Assembly: GCF_024213665.1 (NCBI RefSeq)
Contig: NZ_JANAVP010000003.1
Coordinates: 67,531 to 131,530 of the forward strand
Source of the DNA: Streptomyces sp. A3M-1-3
GTDB taxonomy: Bacteria; Actinomycetota; Actinomycetes; Streptomycetales; Streptomycetaceae
Direction: 5' to 3'
DNA length: 64,000 nt
The notes under the pieces are model-generated. The model saw only the letters and a program-made list of their open reading frames with translations, did not search any database and had not been told where the DNA came from. This document shows, piece after piece, positions 53,523 to 62,676 of this stretch (position 1 is the first letter of the stretch; every line of letters begins with the position of its first letter). The translations under genes were made by a program, and so were the position numbers.

Positions 53523-54137
53523 GTGTCCGTACTCCCCCTGGTCTTCACCAGCGGCTGGGCCAGCGGGATCAACGCCTACGCGGTGGTCCTGCTCCTCGGC
53601 GTCTTCGGCGCGACCGGTCTCACCGACGAGGTGCCCGAGTCGCTGCAGCGCACCGACGTCCTGATCGTCGCGGGCGTGCTCTTCCTCTGCGAGGCCGTCG
53701 CCGACAAGATCCCGTACGTGGACTCGGCCTGGGACTCGGTGCACACCGTGATCCGGCCGGTGTCGGGTGCGGTCGTCGGCGCGCTCCTGGCCGGCCAGAG
53801 CGGGTCCCTGTCCGACCTGGCGGCCGGCGCGGTGGGCGGCTCGACCGCGCTGGCGAGCCACTTCGTCAAGGCCGGCACGCGGATGGCGATCAACACCTCG
53901 CCCGAGCCCACGAGCAACTTCCTGATGAGCACGGCCGAGGACCTCGGGGTCGCCGGGATCATCACCTTCGCGATATTCAATCCGGAGGCGGCGGCGATCA
54001 TCGCGGGCGTTCTGCTCGTGCTCGGCATCGTGATACTGGTCTTCCTCGCCTCGCGGATCCGCCGCTTCCTGCGCCGCAGGGCGCAGCGACGCGAGGAGAA
54101 ACGGCTGGCGGCCGGCAGCTCCTGGCCACCTGGCTGA
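53523..54137 (+). CDS. DUF4126 membrane protein
   Basis: A 204-residue membrane protein of the DUF4126 family: LPLVFTSGWASGINAYAVVLLLG, a conserved stretch with CEAVADKIPYVDSAWD, glycine-rich AVVGALLAGQSGSLSDLAAGAVGG, and a last helix (AAIIAGVLLVLGIVILVFLASRI) with a basic tail. No function is established. GTG at 53523 chosen because family similarity begins there and TACGAT six bases upstream could make the message leaderless. Followed 31 bases later by a flavoprotein gene. Confidence 0.85.
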   Translation: MSVLPLVFTSGWASGINAYAVVLLLGVFGATGLTDEVPESLQRTDVLIVAGVLFLCEAVADKIPYVDSAWDSVHTVIRPVSGAVVGALLAGQSGSLSDLAAGAVGGSTALASHFVKAGTRMAINTSPEPTSNFLMSTAEDLGVAGIITFAIFNPEAAAIIAGVLLVLGIVILVFLASRIRRFLRRRAQRREEKRLAAGSSWPPG

Positions 54138-54168
54138 ACTGTCGGAGGTGGCCGATAAGGTCGCTGAC

Positions 54169-55662
54169 ATGGCACGTATTGCGGTGATCGGCGCCGGGAT
54201 GGGCGCGATGGCGGCGGCCGCCCGGCTGGCCGTGGCAGGCAACCGGGTGACGGTGTACGAGCGCTCCGGCACGTACGGCGGCTCGGTCGGCCGGTTCGAG
54301 CGCGAGGGCTTCGCCTTCGACACCGGGCCGGGGCTGCTCCATCTGCCTGCCGTCTACCGCGACTTGTTCGTCAAGACGGGCAAGGAGCCGCTGGAGCGGT
54401 GTGTCGAGCTGACCCAGGTGGACCCGGCCGTGCGGCACGTCTTCCCCGACGGCACGGAGGTCTCGCTGCCCAACGCCTCGCGCGGAGGCGTCGCTTCCGC
54501 GCTGGACGAGGTGCTGGGCGCGGGCGCCGGCGAGCGCTGGAGCGCCTACCTGGGCCGCGCCCGGACTGCCTGGGACGCGACCCGCAGACCGCTGCTGGAG
54601 GAGCCGCTGCGGGCGGACCGGAAGGCGCTGGGCCGCGATCCGTATCCGGCGGTGCGCGGGAGCGGGCTGCTGCGGCGCCGGCCGCCGACGCTCGCCGAGG
54701 TGGCGCAGCGCGAGTTGGGTGATCCCCGGCTGGTGGCCGTGCTGGAGAGCGGCGTGCTGGCGTACGGCCTCGATCCCCGCAGCGCGCCGGCCGCGGCGGC
54801 GGTGCTCCCGTACATGGAGCAGACCTTCGGCAGTTGGTACGTACGCGGCGGGATCCGGGCGCTCGCGCAGGCGCTGTACGAACGCTGCCTGGCCCGCGGG
54901 GTCGAGTTCGCGTTCGGCACCGAGGTGACGGGCGTACGGGAGAAGGACGGCCGCGCTGCGGGCGTGGAACTGGCTGGGGGTACGGACGCGGTCGCCGAGG
55001 CGGACTTCGTCGTCTCGGGCGCCCCTGTCCCCGGCGCCCCTGTCCCGGCCCTCTACAAGCACCATGTACCGGCGGTCCCCGCGACCGGGCGGTTCGTGGT
55101 GTGCGTGGCGCTGAGCGGAGCCCGGCCCGGCGACGCGGTGCACCGCACCGTGGTGCACGCGGCCGACCGGTCCGCCGAACTGGGCGCGGTCTTCGACGGC
55201 CGCCTGCCCGAGCGGCCGACCGTGACCGTGCTGCGCCCGGACGATCCCACCCTCCACCCCGAGGAGCACGAGTCGGTCACACTGACGACCGTCGTCCCGG
55301 CCGGGGACCTGTGGTCGGCGGACAGCCTGTGGAGCGAGCCGGGTGCCACCGAGCGCTTCGCGGACCGGGTCCTTGCGGCGGCGGCCGCCGCCGTACCCGG
55401 CCTGAGCGAGCGGCTGCTGTGGCGTGAGGTGCGCACCCCGGACGACACCCTGCGCGAGACCGGCCTGCGCCAGGTGCCCGCGCCCGCGCTGGCGGGGGCG
55501 GGGGGTGACTACCTGCCGGCGGACAACCGGTCACCCCTGCCGGGGCTGCTCTTCGCGGGCGGCTTCGCCCACCCAGGCGGCGGGCTGGCACATGCCGGGA
55601 TGTCGGGGGCGCTCGTCGCCGGCCTGATCGTGGAGGGGGCCGGCTTCCGCGGCTCGCAGTGA
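54169..55662 (+). CDS. FAD-dependent oxidoreductase, phytoene-desaturase-like
   Basis: A 497-residue flavoprotein. N-terminal FAD loop IAVIGAGMGAMAAAARLA with the ribose acid in VTVYERSGTYGG, then FERDEGF-like FEREGFAFDTGPGLLHLP seen in CrtI/retinol-saturase-type enzymes. Middle YVRGGIRALAQALYERCLARG; C-terminal FAD contact LPGLLFAGGFAHPGGGLAHAG. It belongs to the carotenoid-desaturase-like group, but no carotenoid genes are near, so the substrate is open. ATG at 54169; a GTG seven codons upstream is possible. Confidence 0.85.
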   Translation: MARIAVIGAGMGAMAAAARLAVAGNRVTVYERSGTYGGSVGRFEREGFAFDTGPGLLHLPAVYRDLFVKTGKEPLERCVELTQVDPAVRHVFPDGTEVSLPNASRGGVASALDEVLGAGAGERWSAYLGRARTAWDATRRPLLEEPLRADRKALGRDPYPAVRGSGLLRRRPPTLAEVAQRELGDPRLVAVLESGVLAYGLDPRSAPAAAAVLPYMEQTFGSWYVRGGIRALAQALYERCLARGVEFAFGTEVTGVREKDGRAAGVELAGGTDAVAEADFVVSGAPVPGAPVPALYKHHVPAVPATGRFVVCVALSGARPGDAVHRTVVHAADRSAELGAVFDGRLPERPTVTVLRPDDPTLHPEEHESVTLTTVVPAGDLWSADSLWSEPGATERFADRVLAAAAAAVPGLSERLLWREVRTPDDTLRETGLRQVPAPALAGAGGDYLPADNRSPLPGLLFAGGFAHPGGGLAHAGMSGALVAGLIVEGAGFRGSQ

Positions 55663-55697
55663 GCCGGACAGGGCCTGGCTAGTACATACCGCTGGGC

Positions 55698-56561
55698 CTA
55701 GTACCGGTACTGCTCGTTGTAGTCGCCGGTGTCCTGGCCGTCGTTCTGCCCGTTCTGGTACGGGTAGCCCTGCTCGTCGCCCGCGGCGTACGGCTGCTCG
55801 CCGTCGCGCTGCTGCGGGACCCACACGCCGCCCGGCGGGGTCTCGCTGTACTGGGGCTGGGCGTACGGCTCGGCGTACTGCTGCTGGCCCGTGCCGTAGT
55901 CGTACGGGCTGTACTGCTGGGTGCCGATGTACGGGTCGGAGTACGCGGCGTACTGCTGCTGGCCGGTCCCGTAGTCGTACTGCCCGGAGTAGGCGTCCTG
56001 ATTCTGGCCCTGCGGGTCGTAGTAGCCGGCGTAGGCCGACGCGTTGGCGTCGTAGCCGCCGTTCTGCTCGTTCTGCGCGGCCGTCGCGAACGCCGAGTCG
56101 CGGTAGACGCCGTACTGCCCCGTCTCGTCCGGCAGCGGCTGCGGTTCATACACGTCCGCCGCCTCGGCGGTCTCCCGGCCGGGCACGCGCTCCGCCTCCG
56201 CCTCCGCCTCGGGCACCGGCTCGTACGCGAGGTCCGAGACCTCGAGCGTGGGCTCGGGGCGTGCGGCAGGGTCACCGCCGGACCTTCGCCGCCGGCTCGC
56301 GCCGGGGTTGCCGCCGATCGCCCAGCCCGTCGAGAAGCCGCGGCGGAAGGAGAGGGTGACGTACGTCTGGCCGATCGCGAAGGCGATGGCGCCGACCCCG
56401 ATGACGATCACCGAGGCCAGCAGTACCCCGACGACCACACCCAGGAAGCCGAAGAAGGCGAGCAGCCGCCAGCGCAGCCGCGCCTTGTACTGCAGCAGTA
56501 CCTCGCCCAGCAGCCACAGCGCGACGAATCCGAACGCGATGTAGAGGACCGTCCAGCCCAT
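55698..56561 (-). CDS. Membrane protein with Tyr/Gln/Gly-rich tail
   Basis: A 287-residue protein. Two N-terminal helices (VLYIAFGFVALWLLGEVLL and LLAFFGFLGVVVGVLLASVI) are followed by a short globular part and a ~150-residue acidic, low-complexity tail rich in Tyr, Gln, Gly and Asp, with a duplicated block YDYGTGQQQYA. The tail is likely disordered and resembles phase-separating or adhesive sequences. I recognise relatives only in Streptomyces-like genomes. ATG at 56559-56561 has GAGAGGGG five bases upstream. It converges with the flavoprotein gene. Confidence 0.75.
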   Translation of the reverse strand: MGWTVLYIAFGFVALWLLGEVLLQYKARLRWRLLAFFGFLGVVVGVLLASVIVIGVGAIAFAIGQTYVTLSFRRGFSTGWAIGGNPGASRRRRSGGDPAARPEPTLEVSDLAYEPVPEAEAEAERVPGRETAEAADVYEPQPLPDETGQYGVYRDSAFATAAQNEQNGGYDANASAYAGYYDPQGQNQDAYSGQYDYGTGQQQYAAYSDPYIGTQQYSPYDYGTGQQQYAEPYAQPQYSETPPGGVWVPQQRDGEQPYAAGDEQGYPYQNGQNDGQDTGDYNEQYRY

Positions 56562-56605
56562 GTACGCCCCTCTCGTACGGCCGCCGCCCCCTGGGACACG
56601 ACCGG

Positions 56606-57523
56606 TCAGGCCCGCTGGTGCAGGCCCAGATTCTCGTAGATTTCGAGCGTCGCCGTGGAGTGGTTGAGCGTAATGAAGTGAAGCCCGGGGATGCCCTCCG
56701 CCATCAACCGCGCGCACAACTCCGTCGCGTACTCGATCCCGACCGAGCGTACAGCGGCCGGGTCGTCCTTTACAGCGAGGATCCTTTCCGCGAGCTCGGG
56801 CGGGAACGCGGCGTTGCTGAGCTGGGCAAACCGCTCGATCTGGCGGACGTTGGTGACCGGCATGATCTCCGGGATGATCGGCGTCGAGCAGCCGGCCGCG
56901 GCCACCCGGTCACGCAGCTGCAGGTAGTCCTCGGCGTAGAAGAACATTTGTGTGATGGCGAAATCGGCCCCGGCGCGGCACTTGTCCACGAAGTGGCGGA
57001 CATCTGTGTCCCAGTCCGTGGACCGCGGGTGCATCTCCGGGTATGCGGCGACGCCCACACAGAAGTCGCCCGACTCCTTGATGAGCCCAACCAGTTCCGC
57101 GGCGTACGTCACGCCCTCCGGGTGGGGCACCCAGTCGCCCAGCGGGTCGCCGGGCGGGTCGCCGCGCAGCGCCAGCATGTTCCTGATCCCGGCGTCCGCG
57201 TACTGCCCGATGACATTGCGGAGTTCGGCGAGCGAGTGGTTGACGGCGGTGAGGTGGGCGACCGGGGTGAGGGTGGTGTCGGTCGCGATGCGCTCGGTGG
57301 CGCGGACCGTGCCCTCACGGGACGTACCGCCCGCGCCGTACGTCACGGAGACGAAGGTCGGTGAGACGGCCTCGATGCGGCGGATGGCATTCCACAGCGT
57401 CCGCTCGCCCTTCTCGGTTTTCGGGGCGGCGAACTCGAAGGAGTAGGACTGCTTGCCGGAAGCAAGCAGATCACGGACCGTGCGCGCTCGGTCCGTCCTG
57501 GTGGAAGCGGTGCCTAGGGCCAT
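56606..57523 (-). CDS. metF: Methylenetetrahydrofolate reductase
   Basis: A 305-residue flavoenzyme making 5-methyl-THF for methionine synthesis. The FAD/folate barrel has [77 protein letters not shown] and [15 protein letters not shown], all as in bacterial MetF. ATG at 57521-57523. The 100-base gap upstream to thiE shows no riboswitch I can recognise. Its product supports SAM regeneration; thiamin genes nearby are independent. Confidence 0.96.
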   Translation of the reverse strand: MALGTASTRTDRARTVRDLLASGKQSYSFEFAAPKTEKGERTLWNAIRRIEAVSPTFVSVTYGAGGTSREGTVRATERIATDTTLTPVAHLTAVNHSLAELRNVIGQYADAGIRNMLALRGDPPGDPLGDWVPHPEGVTYAAELVGLIKESGDFCVGVAAYPEMHPRSTDWDTDVRHFVDKCRAGADFAITQMFFYAEDYLQLRDRVAAAGCSTPIIPEIMPVTNVRQIERFAQLSNAAFPPELAERILAVKDDPAAVRSVGIEYATELCARLMAEGIPGLHFITLNHSTATLEIYENLGLHQRA

Positions 57524-57623
57524 ACGGGAAGGTTAGCCAGGGCTCGCGCGCAGCCCCAAGAATTCCAGCTGATACGCACGCTTTGTCTGGTTTCCGTCCA
57601 CCCATTGGACACACTTGAGACGG

Positions 57624-58298
57624 CTACGCGCTCCGCGCCGCGACCCGCTTGGCCAGCTCCGCCGCCGCCGCACCCGGATCGTCCGCCTCGGTGATCGCCC
57701 GTACGACGACGACCCGGCGGGCACCCGCGTCCAGCACCTCGTCCAGGTTGCCCGCGTCGATCCCGCCTATCGCGAACCAGGGCCGCTCCTGGCCGAGCGA
57801 GGCCGCGTACCGCACGAGGCCGAGTCCCGGCGCGTACCGCCCCGGCTTGGTCGGGGTGGGCCAGCAGGGGCCGGTGCAGAAGTAGTCCACGCCCGCCTCC
57901 CCGACTGCCGCGTCCACCTCGGACTCGGCATGCGTGGAACGGCCGATCAGCGCATCCGGGCCGAGGATCGCCCGCGCGGCCGGGACCGGAAGGTCGCCCT
58001 GCCCCAGGTGCAGCACCTCGCAGCCGATGGCGTGCGCGACGTCGGCGCGGTCGTTGACGGAGAGCAGCTTGCCGTGCCTGCGGCACGCGTCGGCGAAGAC
58101 CTGGAGGTGCTCCAGCTCCTCACCCGCCTCCATCCCCTTGTCGCGCAGCTGCACGATGTCCACGCCGGAGGACAGCACGGCGTCCAGGAACTCGGAAAGG
58201 TCCCCCTGGCGCTTGCGCGCGTCCGTGCACAGGTACAGCCGGGCGTCGGACAGCAGGGCGCGTGCGGTGGACCGCGCGGCGGAGCGTGCGGATGACAT
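57624..58298 (-). CDS. thiE: Thiamine-phosphate synthase
   Basis: A 224-residue TIM-barrel enzyme joining HMP-PP and thiazole phosphate to thiamin phosphate. [20 protein letters not shown] opens it; [65 protein letters not shown] and [19 protein letters not shown] are family motifs for pyrophosphate and phosphate binding. ATG at 58296-58298. It faces away from thiO-thiS-thiG, two genes further on, and has no visible TPP riboswitch of its own. Confidence 0.95.
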   Translation of the reverse strand: MSSARSAARSTARALLSDARLYLCTDARKRQGDLSEFLDAVLSSGVDIVQLRDKGMEAGEELEHLQVFADACRRHGKLLSVNDRADVAHAIGCEVLHLGQGDLPVPAARAILGPDALIGRSTHAESEVDAAVGEAGVDYFCTGPCWPTPTKPGRYAPGLGLVRYAASLGQERPWFAIGGIDAGNLDEVLDAGARRVVVVRAITEADDPGAAAAELAKRVAARSA

Positions 58299-58374
58299 GG
58301 AGACGTTCCCCCCGTGGTGGGCGGTGTACGGGCCGGGCAGGCCGGCCCGTACACCGCAAGAGTGTCGGATCGGG

Positions 58375-58740
58375 TCAGACGGCGAGCGCCTGGGCGCGGC
58401 GCTTCACCTCCGTGCCGCGATTCTCGCTCAGGGCCTGCGCCGGTGTGCCCGGCAGGGTCGGGTCGGGAGTGAAGAGCCACTCCAGCATCTCTTCGTCGCT
58501 GAAGCCGTCGTCCCTCAGGAGGGTCAGGGTCCCCGAAAGGCCCTTGACCACCTTCCCGTCGCTGATGAAGGCGGCGGGCACCTGGAGCACCCGGTTCTCA
58601 CCACGGCGCACCGCGATCAGCTGGCCCTCCTTGACCAGCTGCCGGATGCGCGTCACCTCGACATCGAGCAGTTCCGCGATGTCGGGAAGGTTGAGCCAGG
58701 CGGGGACGAGAGCATCGATCTTTGCGTCAATCTCGGTCAC
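58375..58740 (-). CDS. Rv2175c family DNA-binding protein
   Basis: A 121-residue protein similar to mycobacterial Rv2175c: a winged-helix-like start ([29 protein letters not shown]), [18 protein letters not shown] and a C-terminal helix with [19 protein letters not shown]. In M. tuberculosis Rv2175c is phosphorylated by PknL, a nearby kinase; here a PASTA kinase gene lies 4 kb away, a parallel worth noting. GTG at 58738-58740. Targets unknown. Confidence 0.82.
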   Translation of the reverse strand: MTEIDAKIDALVPAWLNLPDIAELLDVEVTRIRQLVKEGQLIAVRRGENRVLQVPAAFISDGKVVKGLSGTLTLLRDDGFSDEEMLEWLFTPDPTLPGTPAQALSENRGTEVKRRAQALAV

Positions 58741-58858
58741 GGGACAAGCCTGCCATCCCGGACTGACAGTGGGTAGCCGGGTAGGGCGGAAGGGGCGTCG
58801 CCCGGGCGTGTCGCCCCCATCCACCGGCAAGCCCCCATCCACCTGCAAGCCGCAGCCG

Positions 58859-60091
58859 TCAGCGGACGGCGGTCTTCAGCGGTACGGAAGGGTCGGCGGC
58901 CCGCACCGGATCCAGATGCATCCCGGCCTCGATGAGCCTGCGCCCCTGGGCGAGGTCGCGCGGCCGGCCCACGGCGAGCAGGGCGACGAGCGCGCCCTCC
59001 TTCAGCCAGCAGACCGACCAGGCGGCCCCGGCGGGATCCCCGCGCCACACCATCGTGTCGGCGGCGCCGTGGTGGCCGGCGTACTGGACGAACCTGCCGA
59101 ACTGCTCCGACCAGAAGTACGGGACCGGGTCGTAGACCTCCGGCACCCCGCCGGCCGCCCCCGCGATGATGTTGGCGGCGACCGTCCGCGGCCCCTGCAG
59201 GGCGTTGTCCCAGTGGTGGACGAGCAGCCGCTCGCCGTAGCGCCCGGACGGGAAGGAGGCGCAGTCCCCCACCGCGTACACGTCGGGCAGCGAGGTGCGC
59301 AGCCGCTCGTCGGCGGTGACGGAACCGTCCGCCCCGAGCGCGATGCCCGATCCCGCCAGCCAGCCGGTCGCCGGCCGGGCGCCGATCCCGACGACCACCG
59401 CTCCGGCGGCGAGCCGGGTCCCTTCGGCGTCGGCTAGGACCACCGCGCCCGGCTCGATCCCCGCCACCCGCGCCCCGGTGAGCAGGCGCGCGCCGCTGTC
59501 CGCGTACCAGCCGGCCATGGGGGCCGCGACCTCTGCGGGCAGCGCACCGGCGAGCGGCCGGTCGGCTGCCTCCACGACGGTCACCTCGCAGCCGGCCTCC
59601 CGGGCAGCCGTCGCGAACTCCGCACCGATCCAGCCCGCCCCGACGACCACGATCTCGTGCTGCTCGGCGAGCACCGGCCGCAGCCGCTCCGCGTCGTCGA
59701 GGGTGCGCAGCAGATGGACCCCCGGGACGCCCTCGCCGCCGGGCAGCGTGATCGGTTCCGCGCCGGTGGCGATGACCAGGACTTCGTACGGGACGGAACC
59801 ATCCGGGGTGTCGATCTCGTGCGCCTCCGGGCGCAGGCCGGTCACCTCGCGGCCGAGCTGAAGGCCGATCGACAGCTCCTCGAAGTCCACGTCGAACGCG
59901 GACCCCTCGGCCTTGCCCAGCAGAACCGCCTTGGACAGCGGCGGCCGGTCGTACGGCTGGTGCGGCTCGGCCCCCAGCAACGTGACCGGCCCGGTGAAAC
60001 CCAGTTCGCGCAGCGCCACGGCGGTCTGCACACCGGCCATCCCGGCGCCGACGACGACGATGCGCTGCTCTGCCTGCCTCTGCTCGGTCAC
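58859..60091 (-). CDS. FAD/NAD(P)-dependent oxidoreductase, ferredoxin-reductase-like
   Basis: A 410-residue two-Rossmann flavoprotein. FAD loop IVVVGAGMAGVQTAVALRE with QPYDRPPLSKAVLLG, NAD(P) loop EIVVVGAGWIGAEFATAARE, ATGAEP, and the second FAD contact DVYAVGDCASFP followed by HHWDNALQGPRTVA. This layout is that of rubredoxin/putidaredoxin reductase-type enzymes with a C-terminal dimer domain. Electron partner unknown; it lies divergent from the thiO operon and may be regulated apart. GTG at 60089-60091. Confidence 0.88.
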   Translation of the reverse strand: MTEQRQAEQRIVVVGAGMAGVQTAVALRELGFTGPVTLLGAEPHQPYDRPPLSKAVLLGKAEGSAFDVDFEELSIGLQLGREVTGLRPEAHEIDTPDGSVPYEVLVIATGAEPITLPGGEGVPGVHLLRTLDDAERLRPVLAEQHEIVVVGAGWIGAEFATAAREAGCEVTVVEAADRPLAGALPAEVAAPMAGWYADSGARLLTGARVAGIEPGAVVLADAEGTRLAAGAVVVGIGARPATGWLAGSGIALGADGSVTADERLRTSLPDVYAVGDCASFPSGRYGERLLVHHWDNALQGPRTVAANIIAGAAGGVPEVYDPVPYFWSEQFGRFVQYAGHHGAADTMVWRGDPAGAAWSVCWLKEGALVALLAVGRPRDLAQGRRLIEAGMHLDPVRAADPSVPLKTAVR

Positions 60092-60211
60092 CCGATCACC
60101 TTACGCATTTGACAAAACGTCAGGAAGAGAGGCGACCGACCAGCTGCCGGCGGCTGCCCTGCTCCCTTACTGCGCGCCGACTCCGGAGGTTACTCTGGCC
60201 AACGAAAACCA

Positions 60212-60303
60212 CTCGCGGGAGTCCGGACGCACCGGGCTGAGAGGGAGGCTGGGGCGGCCTCCGACCGTACGAACCTGATCCGGGTCATGCCGGCGAAGGG
60301 AGG
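60212..60303 (+). promoter_or_regulatory. TPP riboswitch before thiO-thiS-thiG
   Basis: The thi-box sequences are clear: GCACCGGGCTGAGAGGG (60229-60245) and CTGATCCGGGTCATGCCGGC (60275-60294), framing the two helix arms that bind the pyrimidine and pyrophosphate of TPP. GAAGGGAGGGG just after forms the ribosome site, and GGGC-TGGAC-GCCC can close a hairpin over the ATG region. When TPP is plentiful, translation of thiO should fall. Confidence 0.95.
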
Positions 60304-60315
60304 GGCTGGACGCCC

Positions 60316-61527
60316 ATGCACGCATCTCGAAAGGGATCCGACGGATCCGACGTCCTGGTCATCGGGGGCGGAATCATCGGCCTGGTCACGGCCTGGCGGG
60401 CGGCCCGGCGAGGACTGCGCACCGCCGTCGCCGACCCCGATCCGGGCGGCGGAGCCGCCCAGGTGGCGGCCGGCATGCTCGCCGCCGTCACCGAACTCCA
60501 CTACGGCGAGGAAACCCTCCTCGGGCTCAATCTCGCCTCCGCGCAGCGCTATCCGGCCTTCGCGGCCGAACTCGCCGAGGAGAGCAGCCAGGACATCGGC
60601 TTTCGCGCCTGCGGCACGCTCGCCGTGGCGCTCGACGCGGACGACCGGGCCCACCTCCGCGAACTCCATGCCCTCCAGCACCGCTGCGGCCTCGAGTCCG
60701 AGTGGCTCACCGGGCGCGAGTGCCGCCGTCTGGAGCCGATGCTCGCGCCCGGCGTGCGCGGGGGCCTGCGCGTGGACGGCGACCACCAGGTCGACCCGCG
60801 CCGGCTCGCCGCCGCCCTGCTGACCGCGTGCGAGCGGGCCGGGGTGGTCTTCCACCGCGCCACGGTCGCGCACCTGACGGTCGTACGCGACCGGGCCTGC
60901 GGGGCCGTACTGGACGACGGCGCCGCGCTCCCCGCCGACCAGGTGGTGTTGGCGGCGGGCAGCTTCAGTGGCCGGCTGGACGGGGTACCGGCCGAGGTGC
61001 TGCCGCCCGTGCGTCCCGTCAAGGGCCAGGTCCTGCGGCTGACCGTGCCCCGCCCGTACGCCCCGTTCCTCACCCGGACCGTACGGGCCGTCGTACGCGG
61101 CAGCCACGTCTATCTGGTCCCGCGCACGAACGGCGAGCTGGTCGTCGGCGCGACCAGCGAGGAGCTCGGCTGGGACACGACCGTGACGGCCGGCGGCGTG
61201 TACGAGCTGCTGCGCGACGCGCACGAGCTGGTGCCCGGCATCACCGAGCTGCCGCTGACGGAGACCCGGGCCGGCCTGCGCCCCGGCTCCCCCGACAACG
61301 CGCCGCTGCTCGGCCCCACCGCCCTGCCCGGCCTGCACCTCGCCACCGGGCACTACCGCAACGGCGTGCTGCTGACGCCCGTCACCGGCGATGCGATGGC
61401 CGCCGTCCTGACCACCGGCGAACTCCCTGAGGTGGCCCGCCCGTTCAGCCCCCGGCGATTCTCGCCCGTCCCCTCGCCCGTCCCCTCTCCCGTGTCCTCT
61501 CTCGCGCGTGAGGAGCAGCCCGCATGA
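60316..61527 (+). CDS. thiO: Glycine oxidase ThiO
   Basis: A 403-residue FAD enzyme oxidising glycine to the imine (dehydroglycine) for the thiazole moiety in aerobes. N-terminal VLVIGGGIIGLVTAWRAARRG; AAQVAAGMLAAVTE; C-terminal VRPVKGQVLRL, RGSHVYLVPRTNGELVVGAT and HYRNGVLLTPVTGDAMA bind FAD and substrate. A ~25-residue Pro/Ser tail (FSPVPSPVPSPVSSLA) ends the protein and looks like a repeat extension. Stop overlaps the thiS ATG (ATGA). Controlled by the TPP riboswitch. Confidence 0.95.
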   Translation: MHASRKGSDGSDVLVIGGGIIGLVTAWRAARRGLRTAVADPDPGGGAAQVAAGMLAAVTELHYGEETLLGLNLASAQRYPAFAAELAEESSQDIGFRACGTLAVALDADDRAHLRELHALQHRCGLESEWLTGRECRRLEPMLAPGVRGGLRVDGDHQVDPRRLAAALLTACERAGVVFHRATVAHLTVVRDRACGAVLDDGAALPADQVVLAAGSFSGRLDGVPAEVLPPVRPVKGQVLRLTVPRPYAPFLTRTVRAVVRGSHVYLVPRTNGELVVGATSEELGWDTTVTAGGVYELLRDAHELVPGITELPLTETRAGLRPGSPDNAPLLGPTALPGLHLATGHYRNGVLLTPVTGDAMAAVLTTGELPEVARPFSPRRFSPVPSPVPSPVSSLAREEQPA

Positions 61528-61772
61528 CCACGACCGCGTCCGCGCACGTGTCCGTGTCCGTGTCCGTGTCCGTGTCCGTGTCCGTGAACGGAGAGCCCCG
61601 CGAGATCCCCGGCGGAACCACCCTCGACGCTCTCGTCTCGACCCTCACCCAGGCCCACTCCGGAGTCGCCGCCGCCGTCAACGAGACGGTCGTCCCGCGC
61701 GGCCAGTGGTCCGCCACCCCACTCGGCGACGGCGACCGCGTCGAGGTCCTCACCGCAGTCCAGGGAGGCTGA
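61524..61772 (+). CDS. thiS: ThiS sulfur carrier with (Val-Ser)6 N-terminal repeat
   Basis: An 82-residue ubiquitin-like sulfur carrier ending in the required VQGG; the C-terminal Gly is charged with sulfur and passed to ThiG. The core is VSVNGEPREIPGGTTLDALVSTL and on. Usual ThiS is about 66 residues; here MTTTASAH and a Val-Ser hexamer run precede the core, encoded by six perfect GTGTCC units at 61548-61583. Each GTG there could serve as an alternative start. ATG overlaps the thiO stop and is the best supported start. Confidence 0.92.
   Translation: MTTTASAHVSVSVSVSVSVSVNGEPREIPGGTTLDALVSTLTQAHSGVAAAVNETVVPRGQWSATPLGDGDRVEVLTAVQGG
61548..61583. repeat. Hexanucleotide microsatellite (GTGTCC)6
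   Basis: Six perfect copies in the frame of thiS, encoding Val-Ser each. Copy number changes would add or remove two residues without a frameshift. Confidence 0.97.
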
Positions 61773-62573
<801 letters not shown>

Positions 62574-62590
62574 GCCAGGGTGTTTCCCAC

Positions 62591-62642
62591 CACCGGTGTC
62601 ACAGGTCGGCTTCAGTCCTGCGGCGGGCCTGTGCACCCGGTG
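62591..62642. terminator. Weak interrupted hairpin after thiG
   Basis: CACCGG...CACAGG (62591-62605) pairs with CCTGTG...CCGGTG (62628-62642), two six-base helices split by three mismatches. Possible terminator for the thi operon; less convincing than the others in the window. Confidence 0.4.
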
Positions 62643-62662
62643 AGCGCTGTCGGCGGCCGCTC

Positions 62663-62668
62663 GTAGAC
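62663..62668 (+). promoter_or_regulatory. Candidate -10 for a leaderless kinase transcript
   Basis: TAGACT lies eight bases before the GTG of the kinase gene, so transcription would begin at or near the start codon. No ribosome site precedes the GTG, which supports a leaderless message. The -35 is not clear. Confidence 0.5.
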
Positions 62669-62676
62669 TCTCCTGC

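Noticed and set aside
55700..55711. AGTACCGGTACT palindrome at the end of the Tyr-rich gene
   Set aside because: It results from the Tyr-Arg-Tyr end codons and the stop; short and with no regulatory context.
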